Positions 43,444 through 51,493 of a DNA stretch of 64,000 bases are shown here, one piece after another. The notes beneath the pieces are model-generated. The model made no database searches. It was not told the DNA's origin and saw only the letters and a list, made by a program, of their open reading frames with translations. The position numbers were made by a program, and so were the translations under genes. The stretch comes from Candidatus Rubrimentiphilum sp. (GTDB lineage Bacteria > Vulcanimicrobiota > Vulcanimicrobiia > Vulcanimicrobiales > Vulcanimicrobiaceae): assembly GCA_035710515.1 (NCBI GenBank), contig DASTDE010000003.1:268882-332881 (forward strand), written 5' to 3'. The first letter of the stretch is position 1. Each line of letters starts with the position of its first letter.

Positions 43444-44835
43444 ATGCCGCTAACCACGATGAGTTTTGGCGATTTCGTCTTCGATCCGTCAGGCCGCGTC
43501 TTGCTCAAGCGCGGGCACCCCGTTCGGATGCAAGCCAAGGTGTTCGACCTGCTCGAAATTTTCATCACGCGGCCTGGAGAGTGCATCGGTCGCGCCGAGC
43601 TGTACGAGGCGCTCTGGCCGCAGTCCATCGTCGAAGAAAGCAACCTCACCCAGGCCGTCTACATGCTTCGGCGCGCTCTGGACGAGGGCGGCGATGGCAG
43701 GACGTATGTCGAGACGGCGCCCCGCCGCGGATACAAGTTTGTGCACCCACTCCGCATTCTCGGTCCGAGCACCCGCCACGGCGCCTCAAGGCTCCCGTTG
43801 TTGCGCTCGTTCTATGCGGCCGCCTGCATTCTCGCGACGGTTCTACTGGCGACATCGCCAGTAAGGACGAATTCCGTGCCCCTGGTCGGGCGCAGCGCTG
43901 CGGCGTACTCACTCGGCCAGTACCATCTAAACCTGCGCACTCGCGCAAACCTTCACAATAGTATCGCGTACTTCAAGCAAACCACCGCACTTGCACCGGC
44001 AAGCGCGTTAGGCTTCGCCGGATTGGCCGTGGCGTACGGTTTGGAAGCGGAATATGATCCGAAGGGTACACGGCGCCGTGAAATCGATGTAAGTCTGGCA
44101 GGACGCTTTTCCAAAGAAGCGCTCGCCCGCGACGCGACTGGACCCGAGGCGCAAACGGCGTCAGCTTTTTTGGCGTACCGCTTCCATCACGATCCGGAGC
44201 GTGCCGAAATGGCGTTCCAAGAAGCGCTGCGCGCAAATCCCGATTACGCCCCGGCTCATCATTTGTATGCTTTGCTGCTGTTTTCGCGTGGGGCGATCCC
44301 AGCCGCCGTGCAGCAATTAGAGTCCGCGCATAGGTCGGACCCGACGGCGGAGGTGACATTGCGCTGGCTCGGCCGAGCGTACATCTATGACCACCGCCCT
44401 GGTGAAGCGATTCGCGTCCTTCGGGAAGCGCTCGAAATCGAATCTGCCGACGTGCCGGCTCGCCTCGCGCTCGCCACAGCGCAAGCGCAAGAGGGCGATC
44501 TGAAAGGGGCGTCATCGGCACTACGAGCCCTGCGCCGCGCAATTCCAGGTTTACGAGACTACGTCTATGCTGATGAGGCGCTCGTTTTGGCTTTGATGAA
44601 GCACGGCCACGTTGAGCATTGGCAACGACAACGCGTGGAACGGCTTCTGGCCTTGCGAAGAATCGAACCGGCCGAAGCTGCCGCCTTTTATCTTTCCATC
44701 GGACAGCGCAACGCCGCAATGCACGCCCTGGAGATCGCCCGGCCGGATACCCCTCTCGCTGCCGCGCTGGAACGCTTTGATCCGCGCCTCGCAACCTTGG
44801 GAAGCGACCACCGCTTTCAGCAACTGTTTAATTGA
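43444..44835 (+). CDS. CadC-like winged-helix regulator with membrane helix and TPR domain
   Basis: 463 residues from ATG 43444 (an in-frame GTG/ATG start further upstream is possible). The N-terminal OmpR-type winged helix (FGDFVFDPSGRVLLKRGHP, FDLLEIFITRPGECIGRAEL, YVETAPRRGYKFVHP) is followed by one transmembrane helix (~125-145) and TPR-like repeats to the end. CadC/ToxR-type proteins bind DNA from the membrane in response to an outside signal. It is divergent from the CocE hydrolase, a likely target. Confidence 0.85.
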   Translation: MPLTTMSFGDFVFDPSGRVLLKRGHPVRMQAKVFDLLEIFITRPGECIGRAELYEALWPQSIVEESNLTQAVYMLRRALDEGGDGRTYVETAPRRGYKFVHPLRILGPSTRHGASRLPLLRSFYAAACILATVLLATSPVRTNSVPLVGRSAAAYSLGQYHLNLRTRANLHNSIAYFKQTTALAPASALGFAGLAVAYGLEAEYDPKGTRRREIDVSLAGRFSKEALARDATGPEAQTASAFLAYRFHHDPERAEMAFQEALRANPDYAPAHHLYALLLFSRGAIPAAVQQLESAHRSDPTAEVTLRWLGRAYIYDHRPGEAIRVLREALEIESADVPARLALATAQAQEGDLKGASSALRALRRAIPGLRDYVYADEALVLALMKHGHVEHWQRQRVERLLALRRIEPAEAAAFYLSIGQRNAAMHALEIARPDTPLAAALERFDPRLATLGSDHRFQQLFN

Positions 44836-44888
44836 CGGAACGCGGACTTTCTGGTCTAACGTTCCTGAAGGCGACCGCGAGTTAGGCT

Positions 44889-45173
44889 TCAGAGTGGCGC
44901 GACCATTGCGAAGTCTCGCCGTTTGGCGAGCAGCCGGACGCCGTTGATGACAAGACGCTTGAAATGGTCGGACGCAAGGTGGGCATCAAGAGCCGCCTTA
45001 TCGCGGTACTCTTCCCACAATGCGAACACATTGGGGTCGTCTTGACCGCGGCCCACCTCGAACGAAATGACACCCTCTTCCATGCGCGATGCATCGCGAA
45101 GTTCTCTAAAGATCGATGCGGCTTTGCCTGCGTCTTCGGAGGCAAAGGTGTAGTGAACGGAGTTGACGAGCAT
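44889..45173 (-). CDS. Antibiotic biosynthesis monooxygenase (ABM) family protein
   Basis: 94 residues from ATG 45173 (ATG 45212 also in frame). The ferredoxin-like ABM fold reads MLVNSVHYTFASEDAGKAA, GVISFEVGRGQDDPNVFALW, YRDKAALDAHLASDHFKRL. Members are small quinol or haem monooxygenases, or dimeric stress proteins. It is the last gene of the minus-strand redox cluster. Confidence 0.8.
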   Translation of the reverse strand: MLVNSVHYTFASEDAGKAASIFRELRDASRMEEGVISFEVGRGQDDPNVFALWEEYRDKAALDAHLASDHFKRLVINGVRLLAKRRDFAMVAPL

Positions 45174-45217
45174 GGCGCCGGCATTCGCCGTACGCTTTCC
45201 CGGCACCAGCATGGATT

Positions 45218-46105
45218 TTACGCTAGCGAATAATCTTCGACGGCGGCTGCCTTCGTATTCGATAACTCCACGGTGCGGTACCCAATCACGCTCAGAAGAT
45301 GGCCCGGCGGCACCATGAGTGGACCCGGCCCCGGCCCTTTACCGGGAGCCGGCTGGGGATATGCCGTCGCGGCTGCTGTCGCGAATTGAATATTCCCTTC
45401 GCTGTGCCGGACGATTTGGTGAATGTGTCCATTGAGAACGGTGACGTGATCGAAACGCCTCAACAATGCAAGCGCCTGAGCGCCATCTTCCGTCGTCCAG
45501 CCCCACTTCGGATACAACGCATACATCGGTACATGTCCGAACACGACCACCGGCGTGCTGCTGCTCACCGTTGAGAGATCCTTTTTCATCCAGTCGAGCT
45601 GTTTCTGTCCCATCTTGCCCATGACTTCGAAGTCAAAGACGTTGACGATGGCCACGAAATGCGCACCGCCCTGGTCGAACGAGAACCAGCCATCCGGGGC
45701 GTCTTGTCTGGCGAAAGCGGAGAAGAATTCTTTCGGACCCCCGATGACGTCGTGTTCGCCGGGTAGCGTAATCACGGGAGCCTTGAGGCCGCTCAAAATA
45801 TCTTTCGCCGTACCGAACTGGGAAGGCTTGGAGAGCTGCGTGACGTCGCCGGTATGAACGACAAATGCGGGCTGGGTTTTCAGGCCGTTGATTCTATCCA
45901 CGGTCTTCTTTAACGTTCCCGCGACATCCGGGTTCTCGGGGCGGTGGAAGCCTATGTGGCTATCGCTAATCTGCACGAAATTGAATCCACCGCCGGGCTG
46001 TTCCGCCGAGCACGCGCTTTCAGTCAGCAGACCGCCCGCGCTCAGCGTCCAAACGATTCCGGCTCCCGTCCACCCGATGTGCTCGACGAAGCTCTTACGT
46101 TTCAT
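45218..46105 (-). CDS. Exported metallophosphoesterase (calcineurin-like)
   Basis: 295 residues with an N-terminal signal segment. Motifs in order: FVQISDSHIGF (DxH), VVHTGDVTQ (GD), LPGEHDVIGG (family GNHD, here GEHD with Glu for Asn), VVFGHVPMY and LNGHIHQI (GHxH). Replacement of the Asn that ligates the second metal is noteworthy. It could be a phosphodiesterase for nucleotides or lipids. It follows two cupredoxins in the same operon. Confidence 0.85.
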   Translation of the reverse strand: MKRKSFVEHIGWTGAGIVWTLSAGGLLTESACSAEQPGGGFNFVQISDSHIGFHRPENPDVAGTLKKTVDRINGLKTQPAFVVHTGDVTQLSKPSQFGTAKDILSGLKAPVITLPGEHDVIGGPKEFFSAFARQDAPDGWFSFDQGGAHFVAIVNVFDFEVMGKMGQKQLDWMKKDLSTVSSSTPVVVFGHVPMYALYPKWGWTTEDGAQALALLRRFDHVTVLNGHIHQIVRHSEGNIQFATAAATAYPQPAPGKGPGPGPLMVPPGHLLSVIGYRTVELSNTKAAAVEDYSLA

Positions 46106-46111
46106 GTTTCC

Positions 46112-46432
46112 TCACATTTTCGAAGGAAGGACGATGATGATCGCTTTCATGTAGGGATGCAGCTGGCAAAAGTATCTGTACGTGCCCGGCTTGCGGAAAA
46201 CGTGCGTCCACTTGTCGTTACTGTCCAGACCCTGTGAATCAAACGACTTATCGTAGGCCGTCGCTGTATGTGCTTCATTGTCGTGGTTGACGAAGGTTAC
46301 GCTGTCACCCACGTGGATACGGAGCGGTGTGGGGTTGAATTTGAAATTGCGGATGTCAACCGTTCGTGTGGCCGCAGCCGCAGAGCCGGCCGTTAGCAGC
46401 ATAAGCGACAAAAAGACGAGTAGCTTGTTCAT
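46112..46432 (-). CDS. Cupredoxin-domain protein (first of tandem pair)
   Basis: 106 residues: signal peptide (LLVFLSLMLLTAGSAAA) then a plastocyanin-like fold. Type 1 copper ligands are His in DNEAHTATAY and the CQLHPYM group (Cys, His, Met). It would carry electrons between periplasmic partners. It overlaps the next cupredoxin gene upstream by ATGA and is about one third identical to it by eye. Confidence 0.9.
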   Translation of the reverse strand: MNKLLVFLSLMLLTAGSAAAATRTVDIRNFKFNPTPLRIHVGDSVTFVNHDNEAHTATAYDKSFDSQGLDSNDKWTHVFRKPGTYRYFCQLHPYMKAIIIVLPSKM

Positions 46433-46752
46433 TTTACGATGATAACTCCATGCATGAATGGATGGATTTTACAATGATAACTGTAACGCCCAGCCTTGGT
46501 GAATTTGTGTTGAAAGCCGTTACCCGCCGTAAGTATATTTGAGTCGAACGAATTGTTATCGGCGGTGACAGTATGCTCTTCGCCGTCATTGTTCGTAAAC
46601 TTGACCGCGTCTCCGGTTCGCACCTGAATGCTTGCCGGATGAAACGCTTCGTCCTTGATGGATACTGCCGGCCCGCCCTTCGCGTAGACCGATCCGCCGA
46701 CGAAAAGCATGAGGGTGATCGCGGGTGCTAGCGCGCGAAAAGCAGCGATCAT
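46429..46752 (-). CDS. Cupredoxin-domain protein (second of tandem pair)
   Basis: 107 residues from ATG 46752, which overlaps the histidine phosphatase stop (ATGA). Signal peptide (ITLMLFVGGSVYA), then IQVRTGDAVKFTNNDGEEHT and HCKIHPFMHG, giving His, Cys, His, Met copper ligands. Lower GC than the flanks. A likely paralogue of the next gene; both may serve one copper oxidase. Confidence 0.9.
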   Translation of the reverse strand: MIAAFRALAPAITLMLFVGGSVYAKGGPAVSIKDEAFHPASIQVRTGDAVKFTNNDGEEHTVTADNNSFDSNILTAGNGFQHKFTKAGRYSYHCKIHPFMHGVIIVK

Positions 46753-47357
46753 TTGTTCAAGCCCTGCCACTCTGACGCTTTAACTCGCGCAACTATGACA
46801 AACGTACCGCCGGGAGCCGGTTTGAAGATGACGGCCTCTCCCTCGGCGGGTTTGAAATGCGTGATGGCCTGGATATTGAAACCGTGCGTTACGATAACAT
46901 CATTCATTCCAGGCGCGGGAATTTCCGCGAGTAAAGGCCGCAGTACAGCTGCCGCCTTTGCCGCATTTGCCGCGTTCTTCGGTTTCGGCTCTCGCAAACC
47001 GGGAACCACCGAATCCACGTGACCGAACGCAAGCTCAGCCGTGTACGTCGTCCGGCAAAGCGGACTCGACAGCACCTTGTCGACTTGAATGTAGTCTTGA
47101 TCGAAGGCGTTTCCGATGTTTCGAGCCATGATGCGCCCGTCATCGGTCAGGATGCGCTGCGTCCTGCAATCCTTGAGATCGACGACCGCATGATCCGGTT
47201 TCGTTTGATCAGTGGCGGCATGGCGAAAAACGATAACGTATCCGCCGTGGCGCAGGGCGCTTAGGAGGGATTTTCCCTGCAGAGTTGCTGCGGGGGATGC
47301 CGTACCCAAGGCGGCTGCCAATGCGAATACCAGCGCGCCCGAGAGAAATTGTTTCAT
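46749..47357 (-). CDS. Histidine phosphatase superfamily protein, exported
   Basis: 202 residues with a signal peptide (ALVFALAAALGTASPAA). The branch-1 motif is VIVFRHAATDQ (RHG variant with Ala), the distal His lies in DVIVTHGFNIQA. Like other exported Ais/SixA-type enzymes it should dephosphorylate a small molecule or lipid head group in the periplasm. It heads a coupled operon with two cupredoxins. Confidence 0.82.
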   Translation of the reverse strand: MKQFLSGALVFALAAALGTASPAATLQGKSLLSALRHGGYVIVFRHAATDQTKPDHAVVDLKDCRTQRILTDDGRIMARNIGNAFDQDYIQVDKVLSSPLCRTTYTAELAFGHVDSVVPGLREPKPKNAANAAKAAAVLRPLLAEIPAPGMNDVIVTHGFNIQAITHFKPAEGEAVIFKPAPGGTFVIVARVKASEWQGLNK

Positions 47358-47427
47358 AGGACTGGTATGCGCAATCCGGACGGTTGGATTGCCCTCAGGA
47401 AAGCCTTAAGGCCCTTCGCGGGGTCGT

Positions 47428-47899
47428 CTATGCGGGAGCGGCGTTCAGAAGTTCTTCCTTCATCTGCGCTAGCCGGCCGCCCAGCTCTTCCAGCTCCGAT
47501 TCATCCATGAGTTCCGAAGCTTCCTTAAACATCTCGTGCTCTTCTTCGTGCACGTGATGTTTTATCAGTTCGCTCAAGACTTCCAGCTTCGCATTGTAGG
47601 TCTCGTCGGCGGCGCCGGTGGCTTCCAGTTTTTCTATCATGCTTTTTACGTTCGCATGTTCCTCAAATGCTTCGAGGACTTCTTCCGTCGCGTCGTCGTC
47701 CTTTTCCGATTTTGCTTTTTGCTTGAGCGCCGGATAGAAGATCGTCTCTTCGATCTTCGAGTGCACCCTCAGCTCCTTATCGGATCTTTTGGAACAGGTC
47801 GCGCCGCTGGTCGTGCGCCGTCTCGCTAAGATCTTGGACCTGTTGCAGCAGGGCTTCCACACCGCGGTGGTCCGCTTTCAGTAACTCAATTGCATTCAT
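47428..47899 (-). pseudogene. Hemerythrin-domain gene, frameshifted
   Basis: The first frame from ATG 47899 gives MNAIELLKADHRGVEALL, VQDLSETAHDQRRDLFQKI and stops at TAA. The other frame continues with DKELRVHSKIEETIFYPALK and HHVHEEEHEM, the rest of a hemerythrin with its His and Glu iron ligands (HxxxE, HxxxH, HHxxxE). Removing one C of the CC at 47783-47782 restores a continuous protein of about 157 residues. Either the gene is disrupted or the assembly has a one-base error. Confidence 0.8.
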
Positions 47900-47974
47900 T
47901 CCGGTCCTCCCTCTCGCTCACGGGTTTTTCACCAATATGGACCGAACGAAACCGGATTCCGGGCGCTCGCTCGC

Positions 47975-48181
47975 CTACGACCTGCCGATAATGACTCCGG
48001 CTGCGAACACGAGCGAGCCGCCGACGATGACCTCGATTGCCGATATCCAGAAATTCGACGCAAAAAACTTGTCCATCAGCCCCGCTAAGCCCGGCTGAAT
48101 GATTTGCAGCACAACGTGCTGCCGCTGCTGCGGAGTTTGCGGCGCTCGCGCGGTCTGCGCTCTGCGTAACTCCTTCGACAT
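47975..48181 (-). CDS. Small membrane protein
   Basis: 68 residues: a basic N-terminus (RRAQTARAPQTPQQRQ), an amphipathic stretch and one transmembrane helix near the C-terminus (ISAIEVIVGGSLVFAAGVII). It starts 14 bases after the multicopper oxidase stop on the same strand. Function unknown; could be an assembly factor for the copper enzyme. Confidence 0.55.
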   Translation of the reverse strand: MSKELRRAQTARAPQTPQQRQHVVLQIIQPGLAGLMDKFFASNFWISAIEVIVGGSLVFAAGVIIGRS

Positions 48182-48195
48182 AGCCGCCTTATACG

Positions 48196-49281
48196 CTAGC
48201 GCACCACTTTATAGCGCGCTACCATTCCGCCTTGCAAATGGAAATTCACGTGACAATGGTAGAGCCAAATGCCGGGGTTGTCCGGAACCATGTCCGCAAT
48301 CGTCATGCCTGCCGGCAAGACTTGTACGGCGTCGGTGCGCATGCCGTTGTTCGAAACGTCATTGCCATGCCAGTGGATCACATGGATGTCGAACGCATCG
48401 CTGGCGTCGGCCATCAGATACCAGCGCACGTGCTGACCGACGCGCGCCGTCGGCATCGGCCCCGTGCCGAAAACGAAGCCGTTGATGTTTGGGATCTCAT
48501 TCGTAGGATAAAACGCGCCGAATGGATTGAACCGATCGGGAGGCGGAATCTGCTCGGCGGCTTTCGACCGTTTTAAATTCTCCGGCATGTACAAGCTCTG
48601 ATTCTCATCGTCGAGCGAAAACATGGAGAACAGTTCACGATCGACATCCTTGGGCGAGCCGTCCGGGCGGGCCATCCCCTTGCGCGTAATGACCATCGGC
48701 CCGATCAACCCCGCACTAATGCCCGCGACTTCATCGACGTGGGCGTGATACATCCACAAAACCGAGCTGCCGTCCATACGATCCGGACCGGCTCGAACCG
48801 GCACGTGCCAAACATAACGGAACGTAGCACCGGGCGCGACCGAGTCGCCGCCTTTCCTAGCTAAGCTCATGCCGTCCCTATATGGCGCGCCTTCCGATGC
48901 TTTGTCGTAAAAAACGCCGTGCGCGTGAATGCTCTCCGGAAAACGCGTCGCGTTCTTAAAGTAGACGACGATCGTATCTCCAACCTCAGCGCGAATCACC
49001 GGGCCCAGCATGCCGAAATAGGGCGGTTTAGGCACGGGTTTAGTAAACGCGCGATCGGCGTACTGCACATACAGCGCCTTCGTGTAGGTCCAACCGATGT
49101 AGTCCATGGGAAATGGTTTTCTAGCCGGAGCGCCGGTGATCTGATTAGTCCCGCCCGGCGCGTAGTTCCATTGCACTTCCCGCGCGGCGATGTAGTAGGT
49201 GCGAGTCCGGGCGAGTGCCGGAGCTGCACACATGCCGAACGTGCCGATCGCGACGATCAGCAAGCTGAGAACCTTTTTCAC
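48196..49281 (-). CDS. Two-domain multicopper oxidase
   Basis: 361 residues from GTG 49281, which gives a clean signal peptide (VLSLLIVAIGTFGMCAAPALA). Ligands: HAH (ESIHAHGVFY), HAH (WMYHAHVDEV), HWH (HVIHWHGND) and the C-terminal HCHVNFHLQGGM with Cys between two His and distal Met. Two cupredoxin domains, as in bacterial copper oxidases and small laccases. It is two bases after the upstream secreted protein gene, so they form a pair. Confidence 0.9.
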   Translation of the reverse strand: MKKVLSLLIVAIGTFGMCAAPALARTRTYYIAAREVQWNYAPGGTNQITGAPARKPFPMDYIGWTYTKALYVQYADRAFTKPVPKPPYFGMLGPVIRAEVGDTIVVYFKNATRFPESIHAHGVFYDKASEGAPYRDGMSLARKGGDSVAPGATFRYVWHVPVRAGPDRMDGSSVLWMYHAHVDEVAGISAGLIGPMVITRKGMARPDGSPKDVDRELFSMFSLDDENQSLYMPENLKRSKAAEQIPPPDRFNPFGAFYPTNEIPNINGFVFGTGPMPTARVGQHVRWYLMADASDAFDIHVIHWHGNDVSNNGMRTDAVQVLPAGMTIADMVPDNPGIWLYHCHVNFHLQGGMVARYKVVR

Positions 49282-49283
49282 TC

Positions 49284-50315
49284 TTAACTCTTTCCCGGAG
49301 ACGGCGAGGGTGTTGCGGTTGACTCGGGCGGAGGCACGCCGCCACAAAGCGTCAGCAGCGACTGTTGCGCACTCTGATCGTTGTAATCGGATGGGTGAAA
49401 GTACCAAAGCAGGTACGTTGCGTTCGTGCCCTGCACCGCTGCCAGATCGGAACTTATGCCGAAGCCCGGCGGCACGCTTCCTTGGGCGTTGACCAATATT
49501 CCCGGAACGGCAGCGTCGCCGCAAAATTTCACGCGCTTTACGGACACCCGAGATTGCATCTGACCGTTCTTCATGACGGTGGTGGGCTTCACCATGTCCG
49601 CGATCGAGTTGGGCGACGGAATGCCGTGGCCTTGCAAGAGAATAATAATCTGCCACGGAGAATTTCCAAGCCAGATGCCCGCAAGTTCAGCTTCCAATCC
49701 TTTCGCCACGGGTGCAAACCCGGCCGGCGGCACGGCATCGGCCAAATCACCGTTCGGTAGCGGACAAGACGTGCGCATCGTCGTTTCGATCGTGCTGTTT
49801 GCCGCGCCGCCATTCGGCCGCGCGTACGCGCTGGCATAGGTGAGCCCGTTCTTCGAAAGCACGACGATCTCGAGAATTGCCGCACTCGTACCCTGGCCGA
49901 AGCGGATGGTCGAAATGCTGGCTTTTCCGCCGCACAACGTCGCCGGCACGGTCGACGCGCTGAACTGATTGCTCACGCTAGCTTTCGCTTTTGCCTTTGA
50001 TTTGGATTTTGACTTTGACTTCGGCGGCGTGCTCGGCTTCGACAGGATCGATTTCAACTGCGCGATGCCGGCTCCGACAAAGCCCGCCGGCACAGGCAGA
50101 ACCGCCTGGCCGAAGATCCCGGCGCGCGTCTTCCCGGACTTCGCCCCTTGCCACAGATTCTTGAATTCCGTCAGCGTAAATCCGCGCGGCATCTGCACCC
50201 AATTTGCGGGCGCCGTGAACGGCGCGGGTGACGGCGCAGTTGCGGTCTGCGCAAACGACGGCTGCGCGATACTTAAGACCAATGCGCAAATCGCGAGTGC
50301 GAAAAAGCTCCTCAT
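49284..50315 (-). CDS. Secreted protein of unknown function
   Basis: 343 residues: signal peptide (FFALAICALVLSIAQPSFA), a domain (~20-90) with WVQMPRGFTLTEFKNLWQG, a Lys/Ser/Ala low-complexity linker (PPKSKSKSKSKAKAKAS), then a larger domain with two Cys pairs. The Pro-rich C-terminal end (TATPSPSPGKS) is typical of this organism's exported proteins. It sits between kbl and the copper oxidase, ATGA-coupled to kbl. Confidence 0.7.
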   Translation of the reverse strand: MRSFFALAICALVLSIAQPSFAQTATAPSPAPFTAPANWVQMPRGFTLTEFKNLWQGAKSGKTRAGIFGQAVLPVPAGFVGAGIAQLKSILSKPSTPPKSKSKSKSKAKAKASVSNQFSASTVPATLCGGKASISTIRFGQGTSAAILEIVVLSKNGLTYASAYARPNGGAANSTIETTMRTSCPLPNGDLADAVPPAGFAPVAKGLEAELAGIWLGNSPWQIIILLQGHGIPSPNSIADMVKPTTVMKNGQMQSRVSVKRVKFCGDAAVPGILVNAQGSVPPGFGISSDLAAVQGTNATYLLWYFHPSDYNDQSAQQSLLTLCGGVPPPESTATPSPSPGKS

Positions 50316-51493
50316 GCGAAACCCCCAACCTCAGCAAAAGCCGCCAAGGCGCGATCCATCTCGTCCTTGGTGAGCTTGGCGCTGATTTGCACGCGGATGC
50401 GGGCGGTGCCTTCGGGTACGACCGGAAAGCCGAAACCCGTTACGAAGACGCCCTTCTTCAGGAGTCGATCGCTCATCGCGATTGCGGCAGCCGTCTCCCC
50501 AATGATGATTGGGACGATAGCGCTCTCTCCCTCGAGCGGTTTGAAGCCAAGCTTCACCAAGCGCTCGCGAAAATAGGCGACGTTGTCGCGCAGGTGCTGC
50601 ACGAGCTCGGGATGCGCATCCACAAAATCGATTGCCGCCAAAGAACTGCACGCAACGGTGGCCGGTAACGCGTTCGAAAACAGCTGCGGCCGCGAACGTT
50701 GGATGAGTGTATCGATGAGCGCGTGACTGCCCGCCACGAAACCGCCCGCCGCGCCTCCCAATGCTTTTCCGAGCGTTCCGGTAATGATGTCAACTTGGCC
50801 GTCGAGTCCGAAGTGTTCGATCGTTCCGCGTCCGGTCTTGCCCATCACGCCCGTCCCGTGCGAGTCGTCCACTACTGTGACCGCATTGTACTTCTTCGCG
50901 AGCTCGACGATCTGCGGCAGCTTTGCGACGCTGCCTTCCATCGAGAAGACGCCGTCGGTAACGATGAGAATCGGCGCAGACCCCTGCAGCGCCTTGAGTT
51001 TCTCTTCCAGGTCGCGCATATCGCTATGCTTATAGCGTTCGCGCTTTGCCTTGCTCGCAAGGCGGCAGCCGTCGATGATCGACGCATGATTCAACTCGTC
51101 AGAGATAATCGCGGAGCCGTCTTCGCATATGGTTGGAAACAGGCCCGTGTTAGCATTCCAGCACGACACGTAGGTAAGTGAAGATTCTGTGCGCAGGAAC
51201 TGCGCGATGCGGTCCTCGAGTTGCCGGTGAATGTCGAATGTTCCGCAGATGAAGCGCACCGACGCCGTGCCGGCGCCGTACTTGTCGAGCCCAGTTTTTC
51301 CGGCTTCGACGACTGACGGTTCATCAGACAGCCCGAGATAGTTATTGCTGGAAAGGACGATAACGTCGCCGGCTTCTTCCATGTGCACTTCGGGCGCCAT
51401 CGGCGTAGTGATGTGACGCAGCGTTTTGTATGTGCCCGCCGCTTTCAGTTTTTCGATGTCGCCTTGCAGGCGCTGCTCAAAGACGGTATTCAC
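50312..51493 (-). CDS. kbl: Glycine C-acetyltransferase (2-amino-3-ketobutyrate CoA ligase)
   Basis: 393 residues, a PLP enzyme of the alpha-oxoamine synthase family. LSSNNYLGLSDEP, DDSHGTGVMGKTGRGT and TGTLGKALGGAAGGFV (the PLP Lys in GKA) are diagnostic. It cleaves 2-amino-3-oxobutanoate with CoA to glycine and acetyl-CoA. It is ATGA-coupled to tdh, the enzyme that makes its substrate. Confidence 0.95.
   Translation of the reverse strand: MNTVFEQRLQGDIEKLKAAGTYKTLRHITTPMAPEVHMEEAGDVIVLSSNNYLGLSDEPSVVEAGKTGLDKYGAGTASVRFICGTFDIHRQLEDRIAQFLRTESSLTYVSCWNANTGLFPTICEDGSAIISDELNHASIIDGCRLASKAKRERYKHSDMRDLEEKLKALQGSAPILIVTDGVFSMEGSVAKLPQIVELAKKYNAVTVVDDSHGTGVMGKTGRGTIEHFGLDGQVDIITGTLGKALGGAAGGFVAGSHALIDTLIQRSRPQLFSNALPATVACSSLAAIDFVDAHPELVQHLRDNVAYFRERLVKLGFKPLEGESAIVPIIIGETAAAIAMSDRLLKKGVFVTGFGFPVVPEGTARIRVQISAKLTKDEMDRALAAFAEVGGFA

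Noticed and set aside
50000..50080. Lys/Ser/Ala repeat tract as a possible histone-like or frameshift region
   Set aside because: The frame is continuous and the tract is a linker in an exported protein.
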